Below are positions 25,899 to 35,041 of a stretch of DNA of 64,000 bases, one piece after another; positions within the stretch are counted from its first letter, which is position 1, and every line of letters begins with the position of its first letter. A model generated the notes under the pieces. That model saw only the letters and a program-made list of their open reading frames with translations. It was not told where the DNA came from and ran no database searches. The stretch covers positions 5,270,001 to 5,334,000 of the forward strand of contig NZ_CP009279.1 in assembly GCF_000758545.1 (NCBI RefSeq), written 5' to 3'. Position numbers and translations under genes: made by a program. The stretch comes from Paenibacillus sp. FSL H7-0737 (lineage in GTDB: Bacteria > Bacillota > Bacilli > Paenibacillales > Paenibacillaceae).

Positions 25899-25939
25899 AA
25901 AAGGGCGTACGCAACTGGATTTCAGCTGGTCGCCCTTTT
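25899..25939 (-). terminator. terminator of tcdA
   Basis: Minus-strand hairpin AAAAGGGCG/CGCCCTTTT with further inner pairing and a T-rich tail. Confidence 0.8.
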
Positions 25940-25996
25940 GGTCCATTTTACTACTACTATCGCTATAATTGAAACAGCTTCAGCTCAGCGATTCAC

Positions 25997-26752
25997 TTAC
26001 ACGCTGACGCCTCCAGCCTCAAGCAAATCACGCACGGCAACACTGACCATGATCAGGCCTGCTACCGGCGGAACGAAGGCGTTACTAGCTGGTGGTTGTT
26101 TCGCTTTACGTCGATCCGGCGCATTCTCCGGAACGATCTTATCCGTAACATCCTGACGTGGCTTCATTGGCGGCTCCGTAGAGAAAACCACCTTCACGCC
26201 TTTCTTAATTCCTTCCTTACGCAGCTTCTGACGAATGACACGCGCAATAGGGTCATAAGTTGTCTTGGAAATGTCCGCTACCTGGAATCTTGTAGGATCC
26301 ATTTTGTTGGCAGCGCCCATGCTTGAGATCATTGGAATTCCACGGGACAGACATTCTTTGATTATGTGAACCTTATAAATAATCGTATCCGAAGCATCAA
26401 GTACATAATCAGGTTTTAATTTGAACAATTCCTCATAGGTTTCTTCCGTATAGAACATGTTGAGCGCAATCGCTTCGCATTCCGGATTGATCAGCTTCAC
26501 ACGGTCTACCATCAGTTCAGCCTTCTTCTGCCCAACCGTAGTTGTGAGTGCATGAATCTGGCGGTTTACATTGGTGATGTCTACAGTGTCCTTATCTATC
26601 AGAATCAGTCTGCCGATGCCGGTACGCGCCAAAGCCTCAACTGCTATACCGCCAACACCGCCGATGCCAAGCACCGCTACCGTGCTGTTCTTCATTATTT
26701 CCAGACCTTCCGGTCCGATCGCCAGTTCCGTGCGTGAGAACTGATGTAGCAT
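25997..26752 (-). CDS. tcdA: tRNA threonylcarbamoyladenosine dehydratase
   Basis: A 251-residue E1-like, ATP-dependent enzyme that cyclises t6A37 of ANN-reading tRNAs to ct6A. The N-terminal FSRTELAIG, the nucleotide motif GIGGVGGIAVEALAR, VNRQIHA and DASDTIIYK are typical. It is third in the hisS-aspS-tcdA transcript, 66 bases after aspS; the same order is seen in B. subtilis (yrvM). Confidence 0.93.
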   Translation of the reverse strand: MLHQFSRTELAIGPEGLEIMKNSTVAVLGIGGVGGIAVEALARTGIGRLILIDKDTVDITNVNRQIHALTTTVGQKKAELMVDRVKLINPECEAIALNMFYTEETYEELFKLKPDYVLDASDTIIYKVHIIKECLSRGIPMISSMGAANKMDPTRFQVADISKTTYDPIARVIRQKLRKEGIKKGVKVVFSTEPPMKPRQDVTDKIVPENAPDRRKAKQPPASNAFVPPVAGLIMVSVAVRDLLEAGGVSV

Positions 26753-26818
26753 GAGGTTCAGCCTCCTTCAAAAGCTTTGGCGAAGCAGAAATCTGCCTCG
26801 CCCGCTTCGATTAGTTAA

Positions 26819-28597
26819 TTATTCTTTTTCTTTCTTCGGTTTAAGTGCCAGCTTAATGTGCAACTGCTCCAATTGTGAACCATCAACTGGCGAAGGTGCA
26901 TCCATAAGTAGATCTGTTGCACTTGCCGTTTTCGGGAATGCGATGGTTTCACGCAGATTTGTACGACCGGACAGCAGCATAACTAGACGATCTAAACCGA
27001 AAGCGATACCACCGTGTGGAGGTGTACCATATTCGAACGCATCCATCAGGTAGCCGAACTTCTCATAAGCAACCTCTTTCGTAAATCCAAGGGCTTCGAA
27101 CATTTTCTCCTGTACTTCGCGTTTGTAAATCCGCATGGAGCCTCCGCCTACTTCATAACCGTTCAGAACGATGTCATAAGCTTGTGCACGGATCGCACCT
27201 GGATCTGTGTCAAATAGATGCAGATCCTCTTCACGTGGACGAGTGAACGGATGGTGTTCTGCTACATAACGTTTCTGATCTTCGTCATATCCAAGGAGTG
27301 GGAAGTCTGTAACCCAAGCGAACTTGAACACGTTATCGTCAATCAGACCGAGCTGACGTCCAATTTTAACACGAAGGGCGCCTAGAACGTCTGCTACAAC
27401 CTTTTTATTATCAGCGGAGAAGAGGAGAAGGTCGCCTTCTTCAGCGCCTGTACGTTCCTTCACAGCCGCAATTTCTTCTTCGGAGAAGAATTTCACAATC
27501 GGCCCTTTGAATTCGCCGTCTTTCACTTGAATCCATGCCAAGCCTTTCGCGCCATAGCGAGCAGCATAAGGTCCAAGGTCATCGATTTCTTTACGAGTCC
27601 AAGTGCCACAGCCTTTAGCATTTAGACATTTCACTTCGCCGCCTTTTTCGATTACAGAAGCGAATACCTTAACACCGCTAGTAGCAACAATATCGTTCAT
27701 TTCTACAAGCTCTAATCCAAAACGCAGATCAGGTTTGTCAGAACCGTATTTGCCCATAGCATCAGCATAAGTCAACCGTTGGAACGGAAGCTCAATATCT
27801 GCTCCTACAGTTTCCTTGAACAGACGCTGCATCAGCTTCTCCATCATACCAAGCAATTCATCTTGTGACAGGAATGAAGTCTCAATGTCGACTTGAGTGA
27901 ATTCAGGCTGACGGTCAGCACGCAAATCTTCATCACGGAAACAACGAGCAATTTGGTAATAGCGCTCAACGCCGCCGACCATCAACAATTGCTTGTAGAT
28001 TTGTGGAGATTGCGGCAATGCGAAGAATTCGCCTTCATGCACACGGCTTGGTACCAGATAATCACGCGCGCCTTCCGGTGAGCTCTTAGTTAGGATCGGT
28101 GTTTCTACGTCGATGAACCCTTCACTGTCAAGGAAATCGCGGAAGATCTTAGAAGCTTTCGAGCGAAGCAGCAAGGTTCTTTGCATCTCTGGACGACGAA
28201 GATCCAAATAGCGATATTTGAGACGCAGTGACTCGTCTACTTCCACACCATCTTCGATGAAGAACGGAGGTGTCTTAGCTGCGTTCAGCACTTCAATGTC
28301 CGTAATTTGCACTTCAATTTCACCTGTTGGCAGGTTGCGGTTAATGGTTTCCTCATCACGTTTAACAACTTTACCTTTAACAGCCAGGACGTATTCACTA
28401 CGAACCTTATCAGCAATTTGTAAGGCTTCGCCAGAGTAGTCTGGGTTAAATACAACTTGTACAATACCGCTTCTGTCACGCAGATCAATAAATAATACGC
28501 CCCCAAGGTCACGGCGAGTCTGCACCCATCCGTTCAAGGTTACCGTCTGTCCAATATGTTCTGGTGTTAATTGTCCACACTGATGACTTCTTTGCAT
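26819..28597 (-). CDS. aspS: aspartyl-tRNA synthetase
   Basis: A 592-residue class II synthetase of the bacterial type. It has an N-terminal OB-fold anticodon domain (residues 1-105, GWVQTRRDLGGVLFIDLRDRSG), motif 2 in RCFRDEDLRADRQPEFTQVD, a GAD insertion (about 290-420) and motif 3 in GIAFGLDRLVMLL. It follows hisS by 81 bases and shares its T-box-controlled transcript. Confidence 0.97.
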   Translation of the reverse strand: MQRSHQCGQLTPEHIGQTVTLNGWVQTRRDLGGVLFIDLRDRSGIVQVVFNPDYSGEALQIADKVRSEYVLAVKGKVVKRDEETINRNLPTGEIEVQITDIEVLNAAKTPPFFIEDGVEVDESLRLKYRYLDLRRPEMQRTLLLRSKASKIFRDFLDSEGFIDVETPILTKSSPEGARDYLVPSRVHEGEFFALPQSPQIYKQLLMVGGVERYYQIARCFRDEDLRADRQPEFTQVDIETSFLSQDELLGMMEKLMQRLFKETVGADIELPFQRLTYADAMGKYGSDKPDLRFGLELVEMNDIVATSGVKVFASVIEKGGEVKCLNAKGCGTWTRKEIDDLGPYAARYGAKGLAWIQVKDGEFKGPIVKFFSEEEIAAVKERTGAEEGDLLLFSADNKKVVADVLGALRVKIGRQLGLIDDNVFKFAWVTDFPLLGYDEDQKRYVAEHHPFTRPREEDLHLFDTDPGAIRAQAYDIVLNGYEVGGGSMRIYKREVQEKMFEALGFTKEVAYEKFGYLMDAFEYGTPPHGGIAFGLDRLVMLLSGRTNLRETIAFPKTASATDLLMDAPSPVDGSQLEQLHIKLALKPKKEKE

Positions 28598-28678
28598 AAT
28601 TTATCATTCCCCTTCATGGTTAAAAATACATTTTTAATCTTTCTCTATACAGTCACCATAAGACGTTAGTCAGATGGT

Positions 28679-29932
28679 CTAAACCAGTGCCTGACCCAGC
28701 TCATCCAGCTTCACGGTGCGTTGCTCCCCTGTATTCATCGACTTCACGGTAATTACACCATTCTTCAGCTCATCTTCGCCAAGAATCGCAGTATAACGTG
28801 CCGACATACGGTCTGCGGATTTCATCTGTGCCTTCATTTTCCGGCCTAGGTAGTCACGTTCTGCTGAGAACCCTTGGCTGCGCAGAATATATAGCTGCTT
28901 AGAGATTTCGATATCAGCTTCCTCACCGAGAGCTACGAAGTACACATCCAGTGGCTTCGCCGTCTCCAGCTCTACCTTCTGATCCTCCAAAATGAGGAGA
29001 ATTCGTTCAAGTCCAATCCCAAAACCAATACCCGGTTGATCCGGTCCACCAATTTCTTCAACCAAACCGTTGTAACGGCCTCCGCCGCCCACGGTATCAA
29101 TCGAACCAATACCTGCTGCTTTATATTCAAACGCTGTATGCGTGTAATAATCCAGTCCTCTTACAAGTCGAGGGTTAATGGTGAATTCCACACCCATGAT
29201 ATCAAGGTGCATCTTCACCTTTTCAAAATGAGTCGTGCACTCTTCGTCCAGACTATCCAAAATGGAAGGCGCATCTGTAAATTTATCTTGATCTACCTTA
29301 CAATCCAGCACGCGAAGCGGATTACGCTCAATACGACGCTGACAGTCACTGCAAAGGGTATCCTTCATTGGTCTTAAGAAACCCAATAATTTCTCCCGAT
29401 AAGCTGCACGGCTAGGTGCGTTACCGACAGAATTGATTTCCACTCTTACATCCTTAAGGCCAAGATCCTTATAGAATTGATAGCCTAAGGAGACTACTTC
29501 CGCATCAATAGCCGGATCCACAGCTCCAAAAGCCTCAATACCAAACTGATGGAATTGACGATATCTACCTGCCTGTGGACGCTCATAACGGAACATAGGT
29601 CCGATATAATACAGCTTACTTACATCAGGTTCACCGTAAAGCTTGTTCTGAACATAAGCTCTAACGACACCAGCCGTTCCTTCTGGACGCAGCGCCAGAT
29701 CACGATCGCCTTTATCCTTGAACGTGTACATCTCGCCTTCTACAATATCCGTTGTTTCGCCTACTCCACGCTCGAATAACCCCGTATACTCGAACATCGG
29801 TGTACGGATTTCACGGTAATTGAAACGACGGCATAAATCTCTAGCCTTCCCCTCAATATACTGCCATTTCTCCACAGCTCCCGGAAGCACATCCTGCGTT
29901 CCTGTAGGTTTCTCGAATCTTTCTTTAGCCAC
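28679..29932 (-). CDS. hisS: histidyl-tRNA synthetase
   Basis: A 417-residue class II synthetase. It shows the N-terminal PTGTQDVLPG, motif 2 in YYIGPMFRYERPQAGRYRQF, the histidine-specific RGLDYYTHTAFEY and motif 3 in GIGFGIGLERILL. The C-terminal anticodon domain follows from about residue 325. First coding gene after a T-box leader; an AGGAGG-type site precedes the ATG. Confidence 0.97.
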   Translation of the reverse strand: MAKERFEKPTGTQDVLPGAVEKWQYIEGKARDLCRRFNYREIRTPMFEYTGLFERGVGETTDIVEGEMYTFKDKGDRDLALRPEGTAGVVRAYVQNKLYGEPDVSKLYYIGPMFRYERPQAGRYRQFHQFGIEAFGAVDPAIDAEVVSLGYQFYKDLGLKDVRVEINSVGNAPSRAAYREKLLGFLRPMKDTLCSDCQRRIERNPLRVLDCKVDQDKFTDAPSILDSLDEECTTHFEKVKMHLDIMGVEFTINPRLVRGLDYYTHTAFEYKAAGIGSIDTVGGGGRYNGLVEEIGGPDQPGIGFGIGLERILLILEDQKVELETAKPLDVYFVALGEEADIEISKQLYILRSQGFSAERDYLGRKMKAQMKSADRMSARYTAILGEDELKNGVITVKSMNTGEQRTVKLDELGQALV

Positions 29933-30000
29933 AGTCTATCCCTCCTAAAAAATACCCCTCTAAATCTGCTCTCTTCATCACTTCATCATGCTAAACAAAA

Positions 30001-30357
30001 CAAAAAATCCCCCGCCCTGTTTATAAAAAACAGGGACGAGGGATTATCATAACCAATAATACACCCGTGGTACCACCCACATTCCGGATCAGAACCATTC
30101 TGAATCCGCTCAAAGCGGTTAACGCCCGCCTACGCATAACGGCTACTGATAGCGGCAATATACATTGCCCACTTTCGCCGTACGTTCTCGGGGAGGTCAT
30201 TCATTCGCTCATCAACAGAATCCTTGCAGCCAAGCAGAAACGATAGATCATCCATTGTACTGGATATCATCTGAATCTACAGGGGATTCCTCTCTGGAGT
30301 TGTGGGTCCTCGAATTACTTGTTCCCGTCATCAAAACCATATGATAAAATCGTATAT
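30001..30357 (-). ncRNA. T-box leader of hisS-aspS-tcdA
   Basis: The minus strand carries the T-box core GGTGGTACCACGGG, a terminator hairpin (30003-30046, CCCTGTTT/AAACAGGG plus T run), and stem I elements (AAGTAA, CCAGAGAGG). I could not place the specifier codon with confidence, so histidine versus aspartate control is left open. The leader starts about 12 bases after a good promoter. Confidence 0.88.
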
Positions 30358-30363
30358 TTTTAA

Positions 30364-30392
30364 ATTCTACTGAACTACTGCGCTAAAGTCAA
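30364..30392 (-). promoter_or_regulatory. promoter of the hisS T-box operon
   Basis: Minus strand TTGACT (30392-30387), 17-base spacer, TAGAAT (30369-30364): a near-consensus sigma-A promoter. Confidence 0.82.
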
Positions 30393-30461
30393 GGCAGGAA
30401 ATGCGAAGATGAATAAAAAATTCGACAACTTTCAACTTTTGACCTTTAACTTCAACCGTTA

Positions 30462-30496
30462 CAAAAAAATGACCTGCAGCCAAATGCTGCAGGTCC
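30462..30496 (-). terminator. terminator after the 30621-31070 gene
   Basis: Hairpin GACCTGCAGC/GCTGCAGGTC followed on the minus strand by seven T. The 30497-30620 and 30393-30461 stretches show nothing else. Confidence 0.85.
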
Positions 30497-30620
30497 ATCA
30501 TCATATATTATTAAAAAGGGGGTCATGCCTTTATTATAAACACGCTATATTAAGGAAACATGTATGTAATATTACGATTATATTACATTCATGAAAGCGG
30601 TTTATTTTAATAGATTGTTG

Positions 30621-31070
30621 TTAATCAAATTGCTCTACAAATGCTCCTTTGCCCCGAAGGGTCTCCACAACCTCATTATAATTCTCTTCTGCAACACTTA
30701 GGTCCATCACATAACGAAGTTCACTTAAATCCCCATCTTCGAGCTCTCCATCTGCTACATCCGCACTAACCTGGTCTTCATCCACGCTATAATGGGTCTC
30801 AGGCTCATCACGCGTTTCGGAGGCGGCAACACCTGGGGCCAACATAGCTCCAGCTGCCGGAGTGCTACCCGTTCCAAGCGTCCCTACTGTACCTGCGGCT
30901 AACGTCGTATTACTAAACGGAGCTATCGGAAACAGAATTCTACGATCTTCCCCAATAGGGTCCGTGAGTGGCCATACCTCCAAGCCATCTACCTTGTAAC
31001 TAATCAATGCTATTTTAGCACCTTCTGCTTCATTTTCCGTTCTAAAATATGCTTGGATTTTTCTGGTCAT
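30621..31070 (-). CDS. hypothetical protein with acidic C-terminal half
   Basis: 149 residues, no family recognised. The N-terminal MTRKIQAYFRTENEAEGAKIAL and the C-terminal ELRYVMDLSVAEENYNEVVETLRGKG look like the two halves of a small alpha/beta (ferredoxin-like) fold. They are split by a Gly/Ala/Thr-rich, then strongly acidic, linker (about residues 53-108). This recalls general stress proteins that sense a fold through sequence halves, but I would not name it. ATG 31070 has AAGGAGG 8 bases upstream; ATG 31076 is too close. It follows the DJ-1/PfpI gene by 44 bases. Confidence 0.7.
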   Translation of the reverse strand: MTRKIQAYFRTENEAEGAKIALISYKVDGLEVWPLTDPIGEDRRILFPIAPFSNTTLAAGTVGTLGTGSTPAAGAMLAPGVAASETRDEPETHYSVDEDQVSADVADGELEDGDLSELRYVMDLSVAEENYNEVVETLRGKGAFVEQFD

Positions 31071-31114
31071 TACCATTACCTCCTTTAGATTATAAGACTC
31101 AGTGTTATAAATTG

Positions 31115-31624
31115 CTATTGCAGGACCTTCAATATTTCACGAACGAAGGCAGGCTCATCTTTCGGGGTACGCGAAGTAATGTAATTACGATCAACTACCA
31201 CTTCTTCATCTTTAAACTCCGCACCAGCGTTCACAACATCATCTTTCAACGGAGGATAACAGGTGATGGTACGTCCTTTAAGCAAGTCTGCACTGATCAG
31301 AATTTGGGGTCCGTGGCAAATAGAAGCGATAGGCTTACCAGCTTCGTTTGCTTCTTTCACAAACTTCAAAATATCTGCATTTTGCCGTAAATTTTCTGGG
31401 GAAGAACCTCCAGGAATTACTATCGCGTCATAACTACCTGCTTGAACGTCAGCTATAGCTTTATCGGTTGCGTAGGAGACTTCCTTCTTTTTGCCTAGTA
31501 AGGTCTCACCCTTCTTTAAACCAATAATGTCAGCTTGATGTCCTGCCTTTATAACTTCATCGTAAGGGACCTTCATCTCAGAATCTTCAAAATCATTAGC
31601 TAGTAAAAATGCAACATTACTCAT
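31115..31624 (-). CDS. DJ-1/PfpI family protein
   Basis: 169 residues of the PfpI/YraA (general stress protein 18) type, with a class I glutamine-amidotransferase-like fold. The nucleophile cysteine is in ASICHGPQ (about residue 103), with the following His as partner and an acidic residue in NDFEDSE. Members act as proteases, deglycases or chaperones, and the activity is debated. GAGAGGAG precedes the ATG. It is probably co-transcribed with the hypothetical gene that follows. Confidence 0.88.
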   Translation of the reverse strand: MSNVAFLLANDFEDSEMKVPYDEVIKAGHQADIIGLKKGETLLGKKKEVSYATDKAIADVQAGSYDAIVIPGGSSPENLRQNADILKFVKEANEAGKPIASICHGPQILISADLLKGRTITCYPPLKDDVVNAGAEFKDEEVVVDRNYITSRTPKDEPAFVREILKVLQ

Positions 31625-31772
31625 GTGATAAGTTCTCCTCTCTGCTTGTGCAAATGAATAGGTACTTATTTATCTTTCTTGTCGTCTATTACCCTTCTCA
31701 CAATGATTTCTAACCTCTAATCAGAAAATATCCCCGGTTAACCGCATCAAAAAGCCGCCTCCACCACCCATT

Positions 31773-31928
31773 TCAGGTACGCGGTAAGAGATTACGGCTT
31801 CTTCCTTTGATCACTTGAGATTCAATATCATCTTCCGTCTTTTTGGCTAATGCATAGGCTTCTACAGGACTCCCTGTCGCTAGTGCCGGGATACTTCTCC
31901 ATACCCATGCCTTCTGTGAATGTCTCAT
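31773..31928 (-). CDS. small 51-residue hypothetical protein
   Basis: ATG at 31928 with AAGGAG seven bases upstream opens a 51-codon frame ending in TGA at 31773. The product begins MRHSQKAWVWRSIPAL and is basic, with no cysteine or membrane segment. No family recognised. The strong ribosome site and a position in an otherwise empty 465-base gap support it, but it could be chance. The rest of the gap shows nothing. Confidence 0.5.
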   Translation of the reverse strand: MRHSQKAWVWRSIPALATGSPVEAYALAKKTEDDIESQVIKGRSRNLLPRT

Positions 31929-32032
31929 TACTAAGCTCCTTGCATCGTGCGAGATAACTGTCTACCTTTAGTTTATCCAGCTCCAAGAGGCTCTATCCGC
32001 GCAAGTATCTTACTCACAGCTCATCCACAATA

Positions 32033-32088
32033 AAAAAAGATGTCGAAAGTTAGCTCCGCTAGAAGCAATTTTCGACATCTTTTTTTTC
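32033..32088 (-). terminator. terminator of relA-dtd
   Basis: Long hairpin AAAAGATGTCGAAA/TTTCGACATCTTTT with inner pairing, directly after the dtd stop; T tracts on both sides. Confidence 0.88.
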
Positions 32089-32089
32089 A

Positions 32090-32533
32090 TTAACTGCGGC
32101 TATCTAAAATGAGAGTAACCGGGCCCCAATTGGTCAGCGACACATCCATCATCGCTCCAAAAATACCCGTCTCCACTTGAAGGCCTCCAGCTCTAAGCTC
32201 TTGGTTAAAGTAATCATAAAGTCGTTCGGCCTCCGCGGGAGCTGCTGCTCCCATGAAATTCGGCCGTCTCCCCTTACGACAATCCCCGTATAAAGTAAAC
32301 TGGGATACTGAAAGAATTGCTCCCTCAGTCTCTGTGACACTGTAGTTCATTTTACCAGCATCATCTTCAAAAATTCGTAGTCCTGCTATTTTATCCGCCA
32401 AATATTTGGCATCCTTTTCTGTATCCTCATGCGTAACGCCAACTAGCAGCATTAAGCCTTTGCCAATTTCTCCGGTCACTGCCTTATCCACGGTTACTTT
32501 GGCGTCCTTACAACGCTGTACTACAACTCTCAT
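32090..32533 (-). CDS. dtd: D-aminoacyl-tRNA deacylase
   Basis: A 147-residue homodimeric enzyme that hydrolyses D-amino acids (and Gly-tRNA-Ala) off tRNA. The family motif SQFTLYGDCRKGRRPNF (SQFTL) is at about residues 77-93, and the C-terminal NWGPVTLILDS carries the NxGPVT element. It starts 21 bases after relA, the conserved Bacillus order. Confidence 0.96.
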   Translation of the reverse strand: MRVVVQRCKDAKVTVDKAVTGEIGKGLMLLVGVTHEDTEKDAKYLADKIAGLRIFEDDAGKMNYSVTETEGAILSVSQFTLYGDCRKGRRPNFMGAAAPAEAERLYDYFNQELRAGGLQVETGIFGAMMDVSLTNWGPVTLILDSRS

Positions 32534-32554
32534 CGTACTACTCCGCTCCTTGCC

Positions 32555-34735
32555 CTATTGCATGATCCGATTCACTGTATATACATCCTTGACTCGTTTC
32601 ACTTTATCTACAACGGATTGCAGATGTTCCGTGTTACGAATGAGAATGGTCATATGAATCATTGCCATTTTATTCTTGTCAGAGCGCCCAGTGACTGCAG
32701 AAATGTTCGTTTTACTCTCGGAAACTGCCTGCAGCACTTCATTGAGCAGTCCATTACGATCATGACCTGTAATCTCAATATCCACACTGTAGTTTGCTTC
32801 CATCGTACCTTCCCATTCCACTTCAATCACCCTTGCTGCTTCTTCTCCGTCACCTTCACTCGGAATGTTAGGACAATCCTGGCGATGTACAGATACACCC
32901 CGGCCCCGTGTAACATACCCTACAATGTCGTCACCCGGTACCGGATTACAACATCGTGCAAAACGGACAAGTAAATTTTCAATTCCCTTTACACTAACAC
33001 CATTGGTCGGTTGATTACGTTTTTCGCCGGAAGACTTGATCTCCTTCATCTCTGAAGTAAGCTCTAAATGATTAGCAGCTTCTTCCTGCTCTTTGCGCAG
33101 CTTTTCCGTCAGACGGGAAGCAATCTGCGAAGCGGTAATCCCACCAAATCCAACAGCAGATAGCATATCCTCAACATCGTTAAAAGCAAATTTCTTCGCT
33201 GCTTCTAAAAGCTTATCATCAGAAATCCATTCAGAAACCTCGACATTCAGACGCTTCAGCTCACGTTCAATCGCTTCGCGACCTTTTTCGACATTTTCCT
33301 CACGTTTTTCTTTTTTGAACCATTGCTTAATTTTGCTTCGCGCATGTGAGGATTGAGCAATCTTGAGCCAGTCGCGGCTTGGTCCGTACGAATGCTTCGA
33401 TGTCAGTATCTCTACAATATCGCCCGTCTTCAACTTGTGATCCAACGGTACGATCCGCCCATTCACCTTAGAACCAATCGTACGATTACCCACTTCCGTA
33501 TGAATACGGAATGCAAAATCAAGTGGTACAGAACCCGCAGGAAGCTCAATAACCTCGCCTTTAGGCGTAAACACGAACACAAGATCCGAGAAAAAGTCCA
33601 TTTTGAGTGATTTTACGAACTCTTCGGCATCCTTGGCCTCATGCTGAAGCTCCAATATTTCGCGAAAAAAAGGCATCCGATTCTCAGGATTCACATTATT
33701 GCTGGTTCCTTCTTTGTATGCCCAGTGTGCTGCTATCCCGAATTCAGCCGTGCGATGCATTTCCCAAGTGCGAATTTGCACTTCGGTTGGCTCTCCGCCA
33801 GGACCTACCACTGTAGTATGCAAAGATTGATACATATTGGCTTTGGGCATAGCTATATAATCTTTAAATCGACCTGGCATTGGCTTCCAAAGGGTATGAA
33901 TAATTCCGAGGGTTGCATAACAATCCTTGATATTATCCACAATGATACGGATGGCCAGCAGGTCATAGATCTCATTAAACTGTTTGTTTTTCGTACTCAT
34001 TTTGTTATAGACACTGTAGATATGCTTCGGACGACCTGAAAGATCACCTTCAATGCCCATTTCATCCAGCTTGGCACGAATACGGCCAATTACGCTGTCG
34101 ATAAATTGCTCACGTTCAGCCCGCTTCTTATGCACTAGATTAGCAATGCGATAATACTGCTGCGGATTCAAGTAACGAAGCGCAATATCCTCCATCTCCC
34201 ACTTAATCGCGGAAATCCCCAAACGATCAGCTACAGGACAGAAAATCTCCAGCGTTTCATAAGAAATACGTCGCTGGCTCTCTTCAGATTGATACTTTAA
34301 CGTACGCATATTATGCAGGCGATCCGCTAGTTTGATAACGATGACCCGGATATCCTGCGCCATCGCAATAAACATCTTACGGTAATTCTCGTTCTGCTGC
34401 TCTTCCTTTGAGCGAAAACGGATGCGTTCCAGCTTAGTTAAGCCATCGACAAGCATCGCGCAGGTATCGCCAAATTTCGCGCGGATTTGTTCCAATGAGA
34501 CCGTCGTATCTTCCACAACATCATGCAAAAGCGCCGCAACAATAGATATAACATCCATTTGCATATTGACGACAATATCTGCCACCGCCAGCGGATGCAG
34601 AATGTATGGCTCCCCCGACTTGCGGATCTGCCCGTGATGAGCCTGATCGGCAAATTCATAAGCTTCCCGGATGCGGAGAAGATCTTTATCTTTTATATAG
34701 GCGCCAGCCTTATCAATTAATCGCTCTATGCCCAT
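32555..34735 (-). CDS. relA: bifunctional (p)ppGpp synthetase/hydrolase
   Basis: A 726-residue long RSH enzyme that makes and degrades (p)ppGpp in the stringent response. The hydrolase HD motif is HDVVEDT (about residue 72), with ADRLHNMRTL following. The synthetase region has YQSLHTTVVGPGG. The TGS domain starts VFVFTPKGEVIELP, and a zinc-finger-type CCNPVPGD and a C-terminal ACT domain follow. The ATG at 34735 aligns with the family start; the ribosome site (AAAGGA) is unusually far, 16 bases away. It is followed by dtd. Confidence 0.96.
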   Translation of the reverse strand: MGIERLIDKAGAYIKDKDLLRIREAYEFADQAHHGQIRKSGEPYILHPLAVADIVVNMQMDVISIVAALLHDVVEDTTVSLEQIRAKFGDTCAMLVDGLTKLERIRFRSKEEQQNENYRKMFIAMAQDIRVIVIKLADRLHNMRTLKYQSEESQRRISYETLEIFCPVADRLGISAIKWEMEDIALRYLNPQQYYRIANLVHKKRAEREQFIDSVIGRIRAKLDEMGIEGDLSGRPKHIYSVYNKMSTKNKQFNEIYDLLAIRIIVDNIKDCYATLGIIHTLWKPMPGRFKDYIAMPKANMYQSLHTTVVGPGGEPTEVQIRTWEMHRTAEFGIAAHWAYKEGTSNNVNPENRMPFFREILELQHEAKDAEEFVKSLKMDFFSDLVFVFTPKGEVIELPAGSVPLDFAFRIHTEVGNRTIGSKVNGRIVPLDHKLKTGDIVEILTSKHSYGPSRDWLKIAQSSHARSKIKQWFKKEKREENVEKGREAIERELKRLNVEVSEWISDDKLLEAAKKFAFNDVEDMLSAVGFGGITASQIASRLTEKLRKEQEEAANHLELTSEMKEIKSSGEKRNQPTNGVSVKGIENLLVRFARCCNPVPGDDIVGYVTRGRGVSVHRQDCPNIPSEGDGEEAARVIEVEWEGTMEANYSVDIEITGHDRNGLLNEVLQAVSESKTNISAVTGRSDKNKMAMIHMTILIRNTEHLQSVVDKVKRVKDVYTVNRIMQ

Positions 34736-34949
34736 TCTCGTCGTATCCGTTTCCTTTCTATAATAAAATGAACCCGCAATCATTCTGAAATCTGCAGGTT
34801 CCAATCATTTCGCAAGCAACTTACGCTCTTGTTCAAAGTTGTCTATAATTATGACGCTTACGAGGGATTACGTCAACACTTGCCATCTCATGGTATTCAA
34901 GAAGTAAAAGTTATGAAAATCGGACAAATTAATAACACTTGTGAAAATG

Positions 34950-34977
34950 TTGTTGTAAAAATGTCCAGTTCTATTTA
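34950..34977 (+). promoter_or_regulatory. candidate promoter of the uracil permease gene
   Basis: TTGTTG, 16-base spacer, TATTTA. Downstream lies an inverted pair TGTCCAG (34962-34968)/CTGGACA (35000-35006). The 34736-35041 gap has no other clear feature; minus-strand relA promoter elements should also be here. Confidence 0.4.
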
Positions 34978-35041
34978 ATCTAGTAAAGGCGGATTTTCGC
35001 TGGACAACATCATATCCATTAAGAAAGAGGAGTGAACTCCA

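Noticed and set aside
30409..30594. A plus-strand frame of 61 codons starting MNKKFDNFQ
   Set aside because: It has no good ribosome site, overlaps the minus-strand terminator hairpin, and its composition looks non-coding.
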